Positions 21,627 through 28,521 of a DNA stretch of 64,000 nt are shown here, one piece after another. Within the stretch, counting starts at the first letter, position 1. Each line of letters starts with the position of its first letter. The position numbers were made by a program, and so were the translations under genes. The stretch is from Actinomadura sp. NBRC 104412 (GTDB lineage Bacteria > Actinomycetota > Actinomycetes > Streptosporangiales > Streptosporangiaceae): the NCBI RefSeq assembly GCF_030269515.1, contig NZ_BSTM01000021.1:62001-126000 (forward strand), in the 5' to 3' direction. Below the pieces are notes generated by a model. The model had not been told where the DNA came from. It ran no database searches and saw only the letters and a list, made by a program, of their open reading frames with translations.

Positions 21627-22335
21627 CCACCCGAAGCCCATCAAGATCGTCTGGGTCTATCCGGACCTGCTCAGCACCTACGGCGACCAGGGCAACACGA
21701 TCGTCCTGGAGCGCCGGGCGGCGCTGCGCGGCATCCCGACCCAGACGGTGCATCTGCGGTCCGACGAGCGGGTGCCGGTGGACGGCGACATCTTCCTGCT
21801 CGGCGGCGGCGAGGACCGCCCGCAGATCCTGGCGGCGCAGCGGCTGCGCCGCGACGGCGGTCTCTACGAGGCCGCGCAGCGCGGCGCCGTGGTGTTCGCG
21901 GTGTGCGCCGGCTACCAGCTCCTCGGCCACGAGTTCGGCGGCGAGGAGGGGCAGCCCGTGCCCGGTCTCGGCCTGCTCGACATCCGCAGCGGACGGGGCC
22001 GGCAGCGCGCCGTGGGCGAGATCGTCGGTGAGGTGGCCGCCGAGCTGAACGTCCCGCGGATCACCGGGTTCGAGAACCATCAGGGCATCACCCACCTGGG
22101 CCAGAGGGTCAAGCCGCTGGCCAAGGTCGTCACGGGCATCGGCAACGGCGACGGCTTCGAGGGCGCCTACAGCGGCCGCGTCATGGGCACCTACATGCAC
22201 GGCCCGGCGCTGGTCCGCAACCCGGGCCTGGCCGACCTGCTGCTGCGCTGGGCCGTGGGAGGCGACATCCAGCCGATCGACGACTCCTGGGCCGGCCGTC
22301 TGCGCGAGGAACGCCTCAAGGCCGTGCTGGGCTGA
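21616..22335 (+). CDS. gatD: Lipid II isoglutaminyl synthase, glutaminase subunit GatD
   Basis: 239-residue class I glutamine amidotransferase that supplies ammonia to MurT. KIVWVYPDLLSTYGDQGN opens the protein; the nucleophile Cys is in FAVCAGYQLLGHEF (about residue 97); GFENHQGITHLG and the catalytic His in MGTYMHGPALVRNP (about 195) follow. It starts at GTG inside the murT end. The C-terminus LRWAVGGDIQPIDDSWAGRLREERL is normal for the family. Confidence 0.95.
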   Translation: MSSDHPKPIKIVWVYPDLLSTYGDQGNTIVLERRAALRGIPTQTVHLRSDERVPVDGDIFLLGGGEDRPQILAAQRLRRDGGLYEAAQRGAVVFAVCAGYQLLGHEFGGEEGQPVPGLGLLDIRSGRGRQRAVGEIVGEVAAELNVPRITGFENHQGITHLGQRVKPLAKVVTGIGNGDGFEGAYSGRVMGTYMHGPALVRNPGLADLLLRWAVGGDIQPIDDSWAGRLREERLKAVLG

Positions 22336-22352
22336 GCAACCAGGCAACCGGC

Positions 22353-23381
22353 CTAGGTGGCCGCGCGGTCCTTGTCGTGCGTGTCGCCGTCCTCGCGTGG
22401 CCTGGGCTTGCGCACGGCCCCGGGCTTGGCGCGTTCCTCCGGGTGGCGCCGGACGCGCAGGAGGCTCGCGACGGTGGTGATCGCCAGGATCGCCAGGATG
22501 ACGACCAGCGACAGCGGGGTCGGGATCTCCGGGACCGTCTCGCTGACGTCCAGATGCACGAACTCCACGATCAGCTTGATCCCGATGAAGCCCAGGATCA
22601 GCGACAGCCCGGTGGACAGGTAGACCAGCCGTCCCAGCAGGCCCTCGATCAGGAAGTACAGGGCGCGCAGGCCCAGCAGCGCGAACGCGTTGGCGGTGAA
22701 CACGATGAACGGCTCGGTGGTGACGCCGAACACGGCCGGGATGGAGTCGAGCGCGAACAGCAGGTCGGTGCTGCCGATCGCGATGAAGACCAGCATCAGC
22801 GGCGTCGCGACCCGGCGCCCGTCCTCGCGTGCCAGCAGCCGGCCGCCGTGCAGGTCGGTGGACAGGGGGAGGAGCGCACGGGTGCGTTTGACCAGCCAGT
22901 TGTCCTGGACGTCCGGCTCCTCGTTGCGGTGCCGCATGAGCTGGACGGCCGTCCAGATCAGCGCCAGCCCGAACAGCAGGAAGGTGAAGGAGAACACGCT
23001 GATCGCCGCCGCGCCGATGGCGATGAGCACCGTCCGGAACACCAGCGCGGCGGCGATCCCGAACAGCAGCACCTTCTGCTGGTACTCGATCGGGACCTGG
23101 AACCGGGACATGAGGATGACGAAGACGAAGAGGTTGTCGACCGACAGGCTCTTCTCGACCAGCCATCCGGTGAAGTACTCGGTGCCCGCCGTCCCGTCGC
23201 CCGCCGCCATCACGACCAGGCCGAAGGCGATGGCGACCACGATGTAGAAGACCGACCAGACCGTCGCCTCCCGCAGCCCCACGGCGTGCGGGCGCCGCAC
23301 GGCGACCAGCAGGTCGAACACGAACAGCGCGATGATGAACGCGATGGTCGCCGCCCAGGCCCAGAGCGGGATGTCGATCAT
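22353..23381 (-). CDS. TerC family membrane protein
   Basis: 342 residues, about nine transmembrane segments. Family landmarks are EYFTGWLVEKSLSVDNLFVFVILM (with the conserved acidic residues), RHHRNEE-like cytoplasmic loop at 170-200, and ATPLMLVFIAIGSTDLLFALDSIPAVFGVT. TerC/Alx proteins export manganese or load metals to secreted enzymes. A strong GGAAGGAGG precedes ATG 23381. A perfect 15-bp palindrome lies 33 bp upstream of the start (23414-23428). I looked for a yybP-ykoY manganese riboswitch in the 87-bp leader and saw none. The DsrE-like gene upstream is on the same strand. Confidence 0.92.
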   Translation of the reverse strand: MIDIPLWAWAATIAFIIALFVFDLLVAVRRPHAVGLREATVWSVFYIVVAIAFGLVVMAAGDGTAGTEYFTGWLVEKSLSVDNLFVFVILMSRFQVPIEYQQKVLLFGIAAALVFRTVLIAIGAAAISVFSFTFLLFGLALIWTAVQLMRHRNEEPDVQDNWLVKRTRALLPLSTDLHGGRLLAREDGRRVATPLMLVFIAIGSTDLLFALDSIPAVFGVTTEPFIVFTANAFALLGLRALYFLIEGLLGRLVYLSTGLSLILGFIGIKLIVEFVHLDVSETVPEIPTPLSLVVILAILAITTVASLLRVRRHPEERAKPGAVRKPRPREDGDTHDKDRAAT

Positions 23382-23413
23382 CCGCGGCGCCTCCTTCCCG
23401 GGTGCTCATATCC

Positions 23414-23428
23414 GATCGGCGGCCGATC
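23414..23428. promoter_or_regulatory. Perfect palindrome upstream of terC
   Basis: GATCGGCGGCCGATC, 7-bp arms with one central base, 33 bp before the terC start codon. It is a candidate operator or a small hairpin in the leader. Another palindrome, GGCGCCCGCGGGCGCC (23449-23464), directly follows the DsrE stop and may end that gene's transcript, though no T-run follows. Confidence 0.5.
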
Positions 23429-23468
23429 AACCGCCGACCCCGGGGAGGGGCGCCCGCGGGCGCCGGGG

Positions 23469-23831
23469 TCAGTACACGAGCGCCTGGACGCCCTCGGACG
23501 TGATCTCCTCGACGAAGGTGGGCGCTCCCGCGATGCGCACCCCCGGGATCACGTCGTCCGGGCCGATCTCCCGTCGGGCCGCGCACTGGGTGCACAGGGT
23601 CACCCGTCCGCCCGACAGGACGGTGGCCAGCAGGTCCTCCAGGGGGGTGGCGTGCGGGAGTTTGAATTCGGCGGCCCGGCCCGGAAGCGCGAACCAGGCC
23701 GATTCCCCGGTCAGCCAGAGCGACACCGGCAGGCCGGCCGCCACGGCCGCCGCCGCGACCGTGAACGCCTGGTTGCACCGCTCCGGGCCGTCCGCGCCCG
23801 CCGTCGCCTTGATCACCAGAGCTCTCGCCAT
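23469..23831 (-). CDS. DsrE family protein
   Basis: 120 residues. MARALVIKATAGADGPERCNQAF, then GLPVSLWLTGESAWFALPG and VTLCTQCAARREIGPDDVIPGVRIAGA match the small DsrE/DsrF-like alpha/beta fold. The Cys pair in LCTQC lies where sulfur carriers of this fold have their active Cys. It may handle sulfur transfer or redox; the partner is unknown. The ATG at 23831 is used because the longer in-frame extension is low-complexity Pro/Gly. Confidence 0.8.
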   Translation of the reverse strand: MARALVIKATAGADGPERCNQAFTVAAAAVAAGLPVSLWLTGESAWFALPGRAAEFKLPHATPLEDLLATVLSGGRVTLCTQCAARREIGPDDVIPGVRIAGAPTFVEEITSEGVQALVY

Positions 23832-23866
23832 ACCGGGAGGGTAACCCGTGCCTAGGATGGGCCGCC

Positions 23867-23962
23867 GTGGGCATGGTGAACGCGGCGGTCCTGGTCCTGA
23901 TGTTCGGCGTGGTGGCGGTGGCGGCGGTCCTCGTCCTGATCCGCCTGTCCCGCCTCCGGTAG
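23867..23962 (+). CDS. Tiny single-pass membrane peptide (31 aa), leaderless
   Basis: GTG at 23867 to TAG gives MGMVNAAVLVLMFGVVAVAA followed by VLVLIRLSRLR: one uninterrupted transmembrane helix with a basic C-terminal end. TAGGAT at 23853-23858 is a good -10 box nine bases before the GTG, so the transcript would be leaderless. It lies between the divergent DsrE gene and nitrobindin. Function unknown; coding is inferred from composition and promoter only. Confidence 0.55.
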   Translation: MGMVNAAVLVLMFGVVAVAAVLVLIRLSRLR

Positions 23963-24023
23963 CGGTCCGCGGTGCGGAGGTAACGGTCATTTCCCGGCCG
24001 CCGCGCCGCTACGCTCTGTGGCT

Positions 24024-24509
24024 ATGGAGCCTGAGCTGCACCCGGACCTCGAACCGCTGGCGTTCCTTCTCGGCACGTGGGAGGGCGCCGGAGTCGGCGG
24101 CTACCCCACCATCGAGGGGTTCCGCTTCGGGCAGGAGGTCTCGTTCGGCCATATCGGCAAGCCGTTCCTGACCTACACCAGCCGGACCTGGCTGATCGAG
24201 GAGGACGGCTCGCTGGGCCGCCCGCTGGCGACCGAGTCCGGGTACTGGCGCCCGCGTCCCGACCACCAGGTCGAGGTGACGCTCGCGCACCCGACGGGGA
24301 TCGTGGAGATCTACGTGGGGACGGTCGCGTTCAACCGGGTGGAGCTGATCACCGACGTGGTGGCGCGGACCCAGAGCGCCAAGGAGGTCACCGCGGGCAA
24401 GCGGCTGTACGGCCTGATCGGGGAGGACCTGGGCTGGGCCTATGACCTGGCGGCGGTGGGGCAGCCGCTCCAGTCGCACATCTCCGCCCAGCTCAAGCGC
24501 GTGGCCTAG
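24024..24509 (+). CDS. Nitrobindin-type heme-binding beta-barrel protein
   Basis: 161 residues. FLLGTWEGAGVGGYPTI is the GxWxGxG signature of nitrobindins (THAP4 C-domain, FABP-like barrel), and SHISAQLKRV at the end carries the presumed proximal heme His. These proteins bind ferric heme and react with NO or peroxynitrite. TACGCT at 24010-24015 is eight bases before ATG 24024, so a leaderless start fits; GTG 24018 is the in-frame alternative. A Fur regulator and an Fe-S-related YgfZ protein follow on the same strand. Confidence 0.88.
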   Translation: MEPELHPDLEPLAFLLGTWEGAGVGGYPTIEGFRFGQEVSFGHIGKPFLTYTSRTWLIEEDGSLGRPLATESGYWRPRPDHQVEVTLAHPTGIVEIYVGTVAFNRVELITDVVARTQSAKEVTAGKRLYGLIGEDLGWAYDLAAVGQPLQSHISAQLKRVA

Positions 24510-24558
24510 GCCCGGCACCGGGAAGGCCGCAACGTACCGGTACGGCCGGGAAATAAAC

Positions 24559-24623
24559 GATCCCCGGACCTTCCCGCCGGGTGGCGGGGCGATGGACAGG
24601 ACTGATCCATCGGTCCGGGGATC
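24559..24623 (-). ncRNA. Three-way-junction RNA element, possible 3' end of a small RNA
   Basis: Outer stem: 24559-24570 pairs perfectly with 24612-24623 (GATCCCCGGACC and its complement, 12 bp). Inside sit two perfect 6-bp hairpins, CCCGCC/GGCGGG (24573-24588) and GATGGA/TCCATC (24591-24611), leaving only two-base joiners. Read leftwards, GTTTATTT follows at once (24551-24558), as in an intrinsic terminator. No gene is encoded from here to nitrobindin on this strand. A promoter and a 12-codon ORF lie upstream. No known RNA family is recognised. Confidence 0.6.
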
Positions 24624-24711
24624 GGGTAACTGCCTGGTATTCGCCGGTCACCGACCGGCCACACCGGCCCGGCGCCCGACGGCGCGGGTCGGCTACGAGG
24701 CGGAACGGCGA

Positions 24712-24750
24712 CTAGCGGACAGTCACCTCGCGAGTCCCAGAATCAACCAT
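24712..24750 (-). CDS. 12-residue peptide ORF with extended Shine-Dalgarno
   Basis: ATG 24750 to TAG encodes MVDSGTREVTVR. Upstream on this strand is GAAAGGAGGTGGTCC (24756-24770), which matches the anti-Shine-Dalgarno tail of 16S rRNA over nearly its whole length except one base. AGGAGG-to-ATG spacing is about 11-12 bases, and a second AGGA abuts the ATG. A promoter lies 33 bp further up. The peptide could be a real short product, or the site may mainly load ribosomes onto an RNA. Coding is not proven. Confidence 0.5.
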   Translation of the reverse strand: MVDSGTREVTVR

Positions 24751-24782
24751 TTCCTGGACCACCTCCTTTCGCGCGTACTGGC

Positions 24783-24812
24783 ACGCTATGCGAGCGTCCG
24801 CGATCGGGGCAA
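24783..24812 (-). promoter_or_regulatory. Sigma-70-type promoter for the small RNA/peptide unit
   Basis: Leftward -35 TTGCCC (24807-24812) and -10 TAGCGT (24783-24788) separated by 18 bp. The start site would be near 24776, giving a leader of about 26 bases before the 12-codon ORF and a transcript of about 225 bases if it ends at the T-run near 24551. It is divergent from fur, whose own -10 TAGACT is at 24832-24837. Confidence 0.55.
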
Positions 24813-24843
24813 GCGACTTTTCCCGGGGATCTAGACTCGTGGC

Positions 24844-25263
24844 ATGTCCGAGACGTGGCAGGAGGAGCTGCGGGCCCGGGGGTACCGGGTCACCCCGCAG
24901 CGCCAGCTCGTGCTGGAGGCGGTGACCAACCTCGAGCACGCCACTCCGGAGGAGATCTGCGCGGAGGTGCAGCGCACCGCGCGGGGCGTGAACATCTCCA
25001 CCATCTACCGCACGCTGGAACTCCTGGAGCAGCTGGGGCTGGTCAAGCACGCCCACCTGGGGCACGGTCCGCCCAACTATCATCTGGCCGCCGACGCCGA
25101 GCACATCCACCTGGTGTGCCGGGAGTGCGGGACGGTCAACGACGTCGCTCCGGAGGCCGCCGAGGGACTGGCCGCGCGGCTGGAGAGCGCGCACGGATTC
25201 CAGACCGACGTCCACCATCTGACGGTCTACGGCCGCTGCAAGGATTGCAGGAAGAGTGCGTAG
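24844..25263 (+). CDS. Fur family transcriptional regulator
   Basis: 139 residues. Winged helix GYRVTPQRQLVLEAV ... NISTIYRTLELLEQLGLV in the first 70 residues; metal-binding and dimerisation half with HIHLVCRECGTV and GRCKDCRKSA, the two CxxC pairs that form the structural zinc site. It could be an iron, zinc, nickel or peroxide sensor; the sequence alone does not decide. ATG 24844 follows TAGACT (24832-24837) by six bases, so the mRNA is probably leaderless. Nitrobindin and YgfZ neighbours suggest a heme or iron context. Confidence 0.93.
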   Translation: MSETWQEELRARGYRVTPQRQLVLEAVTNLEHATPEEICAEVQRTARGVNISTIYRTLELLEQLGLVKHAHLGHGPPNYHLAADAEHIHLVCRECGTVNDVAPEAAEGLAARLESAHGFQTDVHHLTVYGRCKDCRKSA

Positions 25264-25273
25264 TCTGGGCGTC

Positions 25274-26284
25274 ATGGAGAGCCCGCTGCTGCAGGTGCCC
25301 GGGGCCGTCCCGGCGGACGCGCCAGACCAGGAGATCGCCGCTCACTACGGTGAGCCGACGGCGGAACAGCGCGCCCTCGAATCCGGCCGGGCGTTCGTCG
25401 ACCGGAGTGATCGCGGCGTGGTCCGGGTGCCGGGTCCCGATCGGCTGAGCTGGCTGCACAGCCTGCTGAGCCAGCATCTGGAGCGGCTGCGGCCGGGCGA
25501 GGCCACCCAGGCGCTGCTGCTGAGCCCGAACGGCCACATCGAGCATCATCTGCACCTGGTGGACGACGGCGAGGCGGTCTGGGCGCACGTGGAGCCGGGC
25601 ACGGCACCTGCCCTCACCGAGTTCCTCGACCGGATGCGGTTCCTGTTGCGCGTCGAGGTCGAGGACATCAGCGACTCCTACGCCGTGGTGACCGTCCCGG
25701 AGGGAACGGAGGCCGAGGGGCCCGCGTTCCCCGATCTTGCCGGCACGACCACGCGGATCGTCCGGCGGGACGCGCTTCCCGGGCTCGCCGAGCGGCTGCG
25801 CTCCGCCGGGGTACGGCCGGCCGGGCTCTGGGCGTACGAGGCGCTGCGGATCGCCGAGCACCGGCCGCGCTTCGGGCTGGACACCGACCACCGTTCGATT
25901 CCGCACGAGATGGGCTGGATCGAGGAGGCGGTGCACCTGGAGAAGGGCTGCTACCGCGGGCAGGAGACCGTGGCCCGCGTGCACAACCTGGGACGCCCGC
26001 CGCGCCGTCTGGTCTTCCTGCACCTGGACGGCAGCGTGGACCGGCTGCCCGCGCACGGCGACCCCGTGGACATCCCGGGCGGGCGCACGGTCGGCTTCGT
26101 GGGGTCGGCGGCCCGCCACCACGAGCTGGGGCCGATCGCGCTGGCGCTGGTGAAGCGGACCGTCCCGGTGGACGTCGAGCTGCTGGCGGGAGGGGTGGCC
26201 GCCGCCCAGGAGGTCGTGGTGTCCCCGGACACCGGCGCCAACGCCAAGATCGAACTTCGCCGCCAGGCGGCGCATCGGGGGTAG
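25274..26284 (+). CDS. ygfZ: YgfZ/GcvT-domain folate-binding protein
   Basis: 336 residues. The diagnostic KGCYRGQETVARVHNLGRPPRRL (K-G-C-Y-x-G-Q-E) is present at about 226-248, after DRSDRGVVRVPGPDRLSWLHSLLSQ near the N-terminus. YgfZ/IBA57-type proteins use tetrahydrofolate to help build or repair certain Fe-S enzymes. The ATG at 25274 follows TAGTCT (25261-25266) by seven bases (leaderless). The start lies 10 bp after the fur stop, so its promoter overlaps the fur 3' end. Confidence 0.9.
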   Translation: MESPLLQVPGAVPADAPDQEIAAHYGEPTAEQRALESGRAFVDRSDRGVVRVPGPDRLSWLHSLLSQHLERLRPGEATQALLLSPNGHIEHHLHLVDDGEAVWAHVEPGTAPALTEFLDRMRFLLRVEVEDISDSYAVVTVPEGTEAEGPAFPDLAGTTTRIVRRDALPGLAERLRSAGVRPAGLWAYEALRIAEHRPRFGLDTDHRSIPHEMGWIEEAVHLEKGCYRGQETVARVHNLGRPPRRLVFLHLDGSVDRLPAHGDPVDIPGGRTVGFVGSAARHHELGPIALALVKRTVPVDVELLAGGVAAAQEVVVSPDTGANAKIELRRQAAHRG

Positions 26285-26328
26285 GCTCCCCCTCCTCGGC
26301 GACCTTACGGACAAGGATGGGCTCACCC

Positions 26329-26811
26329 ATGGTCGCAACGCCAGGGAAGGGCAGCCGGCGCCGTCCGCGGCGGGAGTCGGCGCTGGTGTGGTGGGCGGTG
26401 TTCGCCCTGTGGGCGGTGGCCGTCGTGTGGTTCTGGTCGTGGCGGCTGGCGCTGCTGGGGCTGCTGCTGTGGTGCCTGTACCAGTTCCTGCTCGTCCCCA
26501 CGCTGTGCCGGATCATGACGCGGCGGGGCGCGGCCTGCATGGAGCCTGTGCGGGGACGGCTGTTCGCGTGCCGTACGGAGCACCAGCGGTTGAAGAACGC
26601 CGCGCTGTGGCGGCTCGTGGGCCTCAAGGACCCGTTCCGCGACCGGTCCGATGCGACGCGGCCCGACCCGAACCGGGAGACCGGTCAGGTGGTGGTGTCG
26701 CCGGAGATCCGGGGGCGGCTCGATCCGCGCGACCGCCTGCTGATCGCGCTCGCCGCCGCGGGCACGCTGGCGGTGACCATCGTGATGATCTACAGCTACG
26801 CGGTGGGCTGA
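26329..26811 (+). CDS. Small membrane protein of unknown function
   Basis: 160 residues with two hydrophobic helices close together near the N-terminus (about 18-58, WWAVFALWAVAVVWFWSW and LALLGLLLWCLYQFLLV), a basic cytoplasmic loop, and a third helix at the C-terminus (RLLIALAAAGTLAVTIVMIYSYAVG). No family recognised. ATG 26329 is chosen for AAGGA about 11 bases upstream; ATG 26317 is an alternative adding four residues. It is convergent with dtd. Confidence 0.7.
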   Translation: MVATPGKGSRRRPRRESALVWWAVFALWAVAVVWFWSWRLALLGLLLWCLYQFLLVPTLCRIMTRRGAACMEPVRGRLFACRTEHQRLKNAALWRLVGLKDPFRDRSDATRPDPNRETGQVVVSPEIRGRLDPRDRLLIALAAAGTLAVTIVMIYSYAVG

Positions 26812-26823
26812 GCGGGTCCCGGC

Positions 26824-27261
26824 TCAGACCTCCAGAACGAGGGTGATCGGTCCGTCGTTGACCAGGGCCACCTTCATGTCCGCGCCGAACTCCCCGGTCT
26901 CGACCTTCGCGCCGAGCGCCCGCAGCTCGCCGACCACCGCGTCCACCAGCGGTTCGGCCACCGGGCCCGGCGCCGCCGCGATCCAGGACGGGCGGCGTCC
27001 CTTGCGGGTATCCCCGTACAGCGTGAACTGGCTGATCACCAGCAGCGGGGCGTTCAGGTCCGAGCACGACCGCTCGTCCGGGAGGATCCGCAGGCCCCAG
27101 AGCTTGGCGGCGAGCCTGCGCGCCTGTTCCGGTGTGTCGCCGTGGGTCACACCGACCAGGACCAGCAGGCCCGGCCCCTCGATGGCACCCACGACCCGGG
27201 GACCGCCGTCGCCGGTCACGGTCACGCTCGCCTGGCTCACACGCTGGACTACCGCACGCAT
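26824..27261 (-). CDS. dtd: D-aminoacyl-tRNA deacylase
   Basis: 145 residues, normal length. It hydrolyses D-amino acids, and glycine mischarged on tRNA-Ala, from t[18 protein letters not shown] opens the protein. [21 protein letters not shown] (catalytic SQFTLYG, about 76-82) and the invariant [14 protein letters not shown] end (the GPxT active-site motif of the partner subunit) are both present. The start at 27261 is only 20 bp from the divergent BKACE start. Confidence 0.95.
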   Translation of the reverse strand: MRAVVQRVSQASVTVTGDGGPRVVGAIEGPGLLVLVGVTHGDTPEQARRLAAKLWGLRILPDERSCSDLNAPLLVISQFTLYGDTRKGRRPSWIAAAPGPVAEPLVDAVVGELRALGAKVETGEFGADMKVALVNDGPITLVLEV

Positions 27262-27281
27262 GACCATGCATTCTGCCTCGC
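27262..27281. promoter_or_regulatory. Minimal divergent promoter between dtd and BKACE gene
   Basis: Only 20 bp separate two divergent start codons. CATTCT (27269-27274) is seven bases before the rightward ATG, and CAGAAT (27275-27270, leftward) is eight bases before the leftward ATG. Both are weak -10 boxes placed for leaderless starts, sharing five bases. RNA polymerase should be unable to use both at once. Confidence 0.45.
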
Positions 27282-28115
27282 ATGGGAGCAACGACGCTCA
27301 TCACGGTGGCGCCTACGGGCGCGGAGTCCTCCAAGACGGACGTACCGGCGCTGCCGGTCACCCTCGACGAACTCGTCCAGACGGCCAAGGAGTGCGAGGA
27401 GGCCGGGGCCGCGGTCATCCACGTGCACATCCGGGACGATGACGCCCGGCCGACGCTCGACCTCGGCAGGCTGCGCGACACGGTGCGGGCGCTGCGCGAG
27501 GCCACGGGGCTGATCGTGCAGTTGTCCACGGGCGGCGCGGTGACCGACCCGTACGAGGACCGGCTGCGCGTCCTGGAGGCCGGGCCGGACGCCTGCTCGC
27601 TGACCTGCGGCACGGTGAACTTCGGCGACGAGGTGTTCATGAACCCGTGGCCGTTCATGGTGGAGCTCTACCGGCGGACGCAGGAGCTGGAGATCGTCCC
27701 GGAGTTCGAGCTGTTCGACCTGGGCCAGGTGGCGGCGTTGCACCGGCTGCTGGACAAGCACGGCGCCCCGTACGGCGGCCATGTCCACTGCGACCTGGTC
27801 ATGGGGGTGCCCGGCGGCATGCCGGGGGACGCGCGGTCGCTGGTGGCGGCGGTGGAGGCGCTGCCCGAGGGCGCCACCTGGTCGGCGACCGGGGTGGGCC
27901 GTACGACGTTGCCGGTGATGTTCGCGGCGCTGTCGGCCGGTGGTCATCTGCGGGTCGGCATGGAGGACACGATCACGTTCGCCAAGGGCCGGCCGGTGAC
28001 CGGCAACGCCGAGTTGGTGGAACGGGCGGCGACGCTGTCCGGTCTGGCGCAGCGGCCGCCGATGACCCCCGCGGAGGCCCGCGCCTTCCTGGGCGTCAAG
28101 GCCACGGACGGATGA
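27282..28115 (+). CDS. BKACE family enzyme (beta-keto acid cleavage, DUF849)
   Basis: 277 residues of the TIM-barrel BKACE family, which condenses a beta-keto acid with acetyl-CoA to give acetoacetate and a CoA ester. Zinc ligands are visible: HVHIRD (about 47-52), [14 protein letters not shown] (about 166-179) and the acidic residue in [36 protein letters not shown] is the family C-terminal block. Substrate specificity (3-keto-5-aminohexanoate or another beta-keto acid) cannot be told. No lysine-degradation genes are nearby. Confidence 0.88.
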   Translation: MGATTLITVAPTGAESSKTDVPALPVTLDELVQTAKECEEAGAAVIHVHIRDDDARPTLDLGRLRDTVRALREATGLIVQLSTGGAVTDPYEDRLRVLEAGPDACSLTCGTVNFGDEVFMNPWPFMVELYRRTQELEIVPEFELFDLGQVAALHRLLDKHGAPYGGHVHCDLVMGVPGGMPGDARSLVAAVEALPEGATWSATGVGRTTLPVMFAALSAGGHLRVGMEDTITFAKGRPVTGNAELVERAATLSGLAQRPPMTPAEARAFLGVKATDG

Positions 28116-28179
28116 CCGCGATGAACCCCGTGCTCGTCACCCCCTGGAAAAGCCGACCGGCCCGGCCCCCTCCGCTCCG

Positions 28180-28476
28180 CTAGCGGTTCTCGTCGTTGTA
28201 CGTGCTCTCACCCGGGCTGTGGTTGTGCGAGTAGGCGCCCGGCGTGTAGCGGTAGTAGCCGCCTTGCTCCGGCCCGCGGTGGTTGTCCTGGTCCTTGAAG
28301 CGCCGATCGGGCCGGCGCGGGTTCTTGGCGGCCCGCCGGGTCATCGTCAGCCACAGCAGCAGCGCCGCGGCGGCGGCCAGCGGGGTGATCAGTACGAGCC
28401 CCCAGCTCACCTGCCCCGGATCCGCGAGCACCCCATCGGCCCCAAGCCCGGCCGCCGCGAGCAGTGTCAGGTCCAT
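28180..28476 (-). CDS. Small single-pass membrane protein
   Basis: 98 residues: MDLTLLAAAGLGADGVLA, one transmembrane helix (WGLVLITPLAAAAALLLWLTM), then a basic and His/Tyr/Gly-rich cytoplasmic tail. An AGGGGGT site precedes ATG 28476. A similar short protein (29846-30086) lies on the other side of the MFS gene on the same strand; both have an N-terminal extracytoplasmic stub, one helix and an Arg-rich tail. Function unknown. Confidence 0.65.
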   Translation of the reverse strand: MDLTLLAAAGLGADGVLADPGQVSWGLVLITPLAAAAALLLWLTMTRRAAKNPRRPDRRFKDQDNHRGPEQGGYYRYTPGAYSHNHSPGESTYNDENR

Positions 28477-28521
28477 GTGATCCACCCCCTGCGGCCCCAT
28501 ACCCGCGATCGGCGCCGACTT

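Noticed and set aside
23382-23468. Manganese riboswitch (yybP-ykoY) before terC
   Set aside because: The leader is only 87 bp and shows a palindrome but not the conserved core that such a riboswitch needs.
24559-24623. tRNA or tRNA-like gene
   Set aside because: The junction has only three helices with two-base joiners, no acceptor CCA, no T-loop sequence and an outer stem of 12 bp; it does not fit a tRNA.
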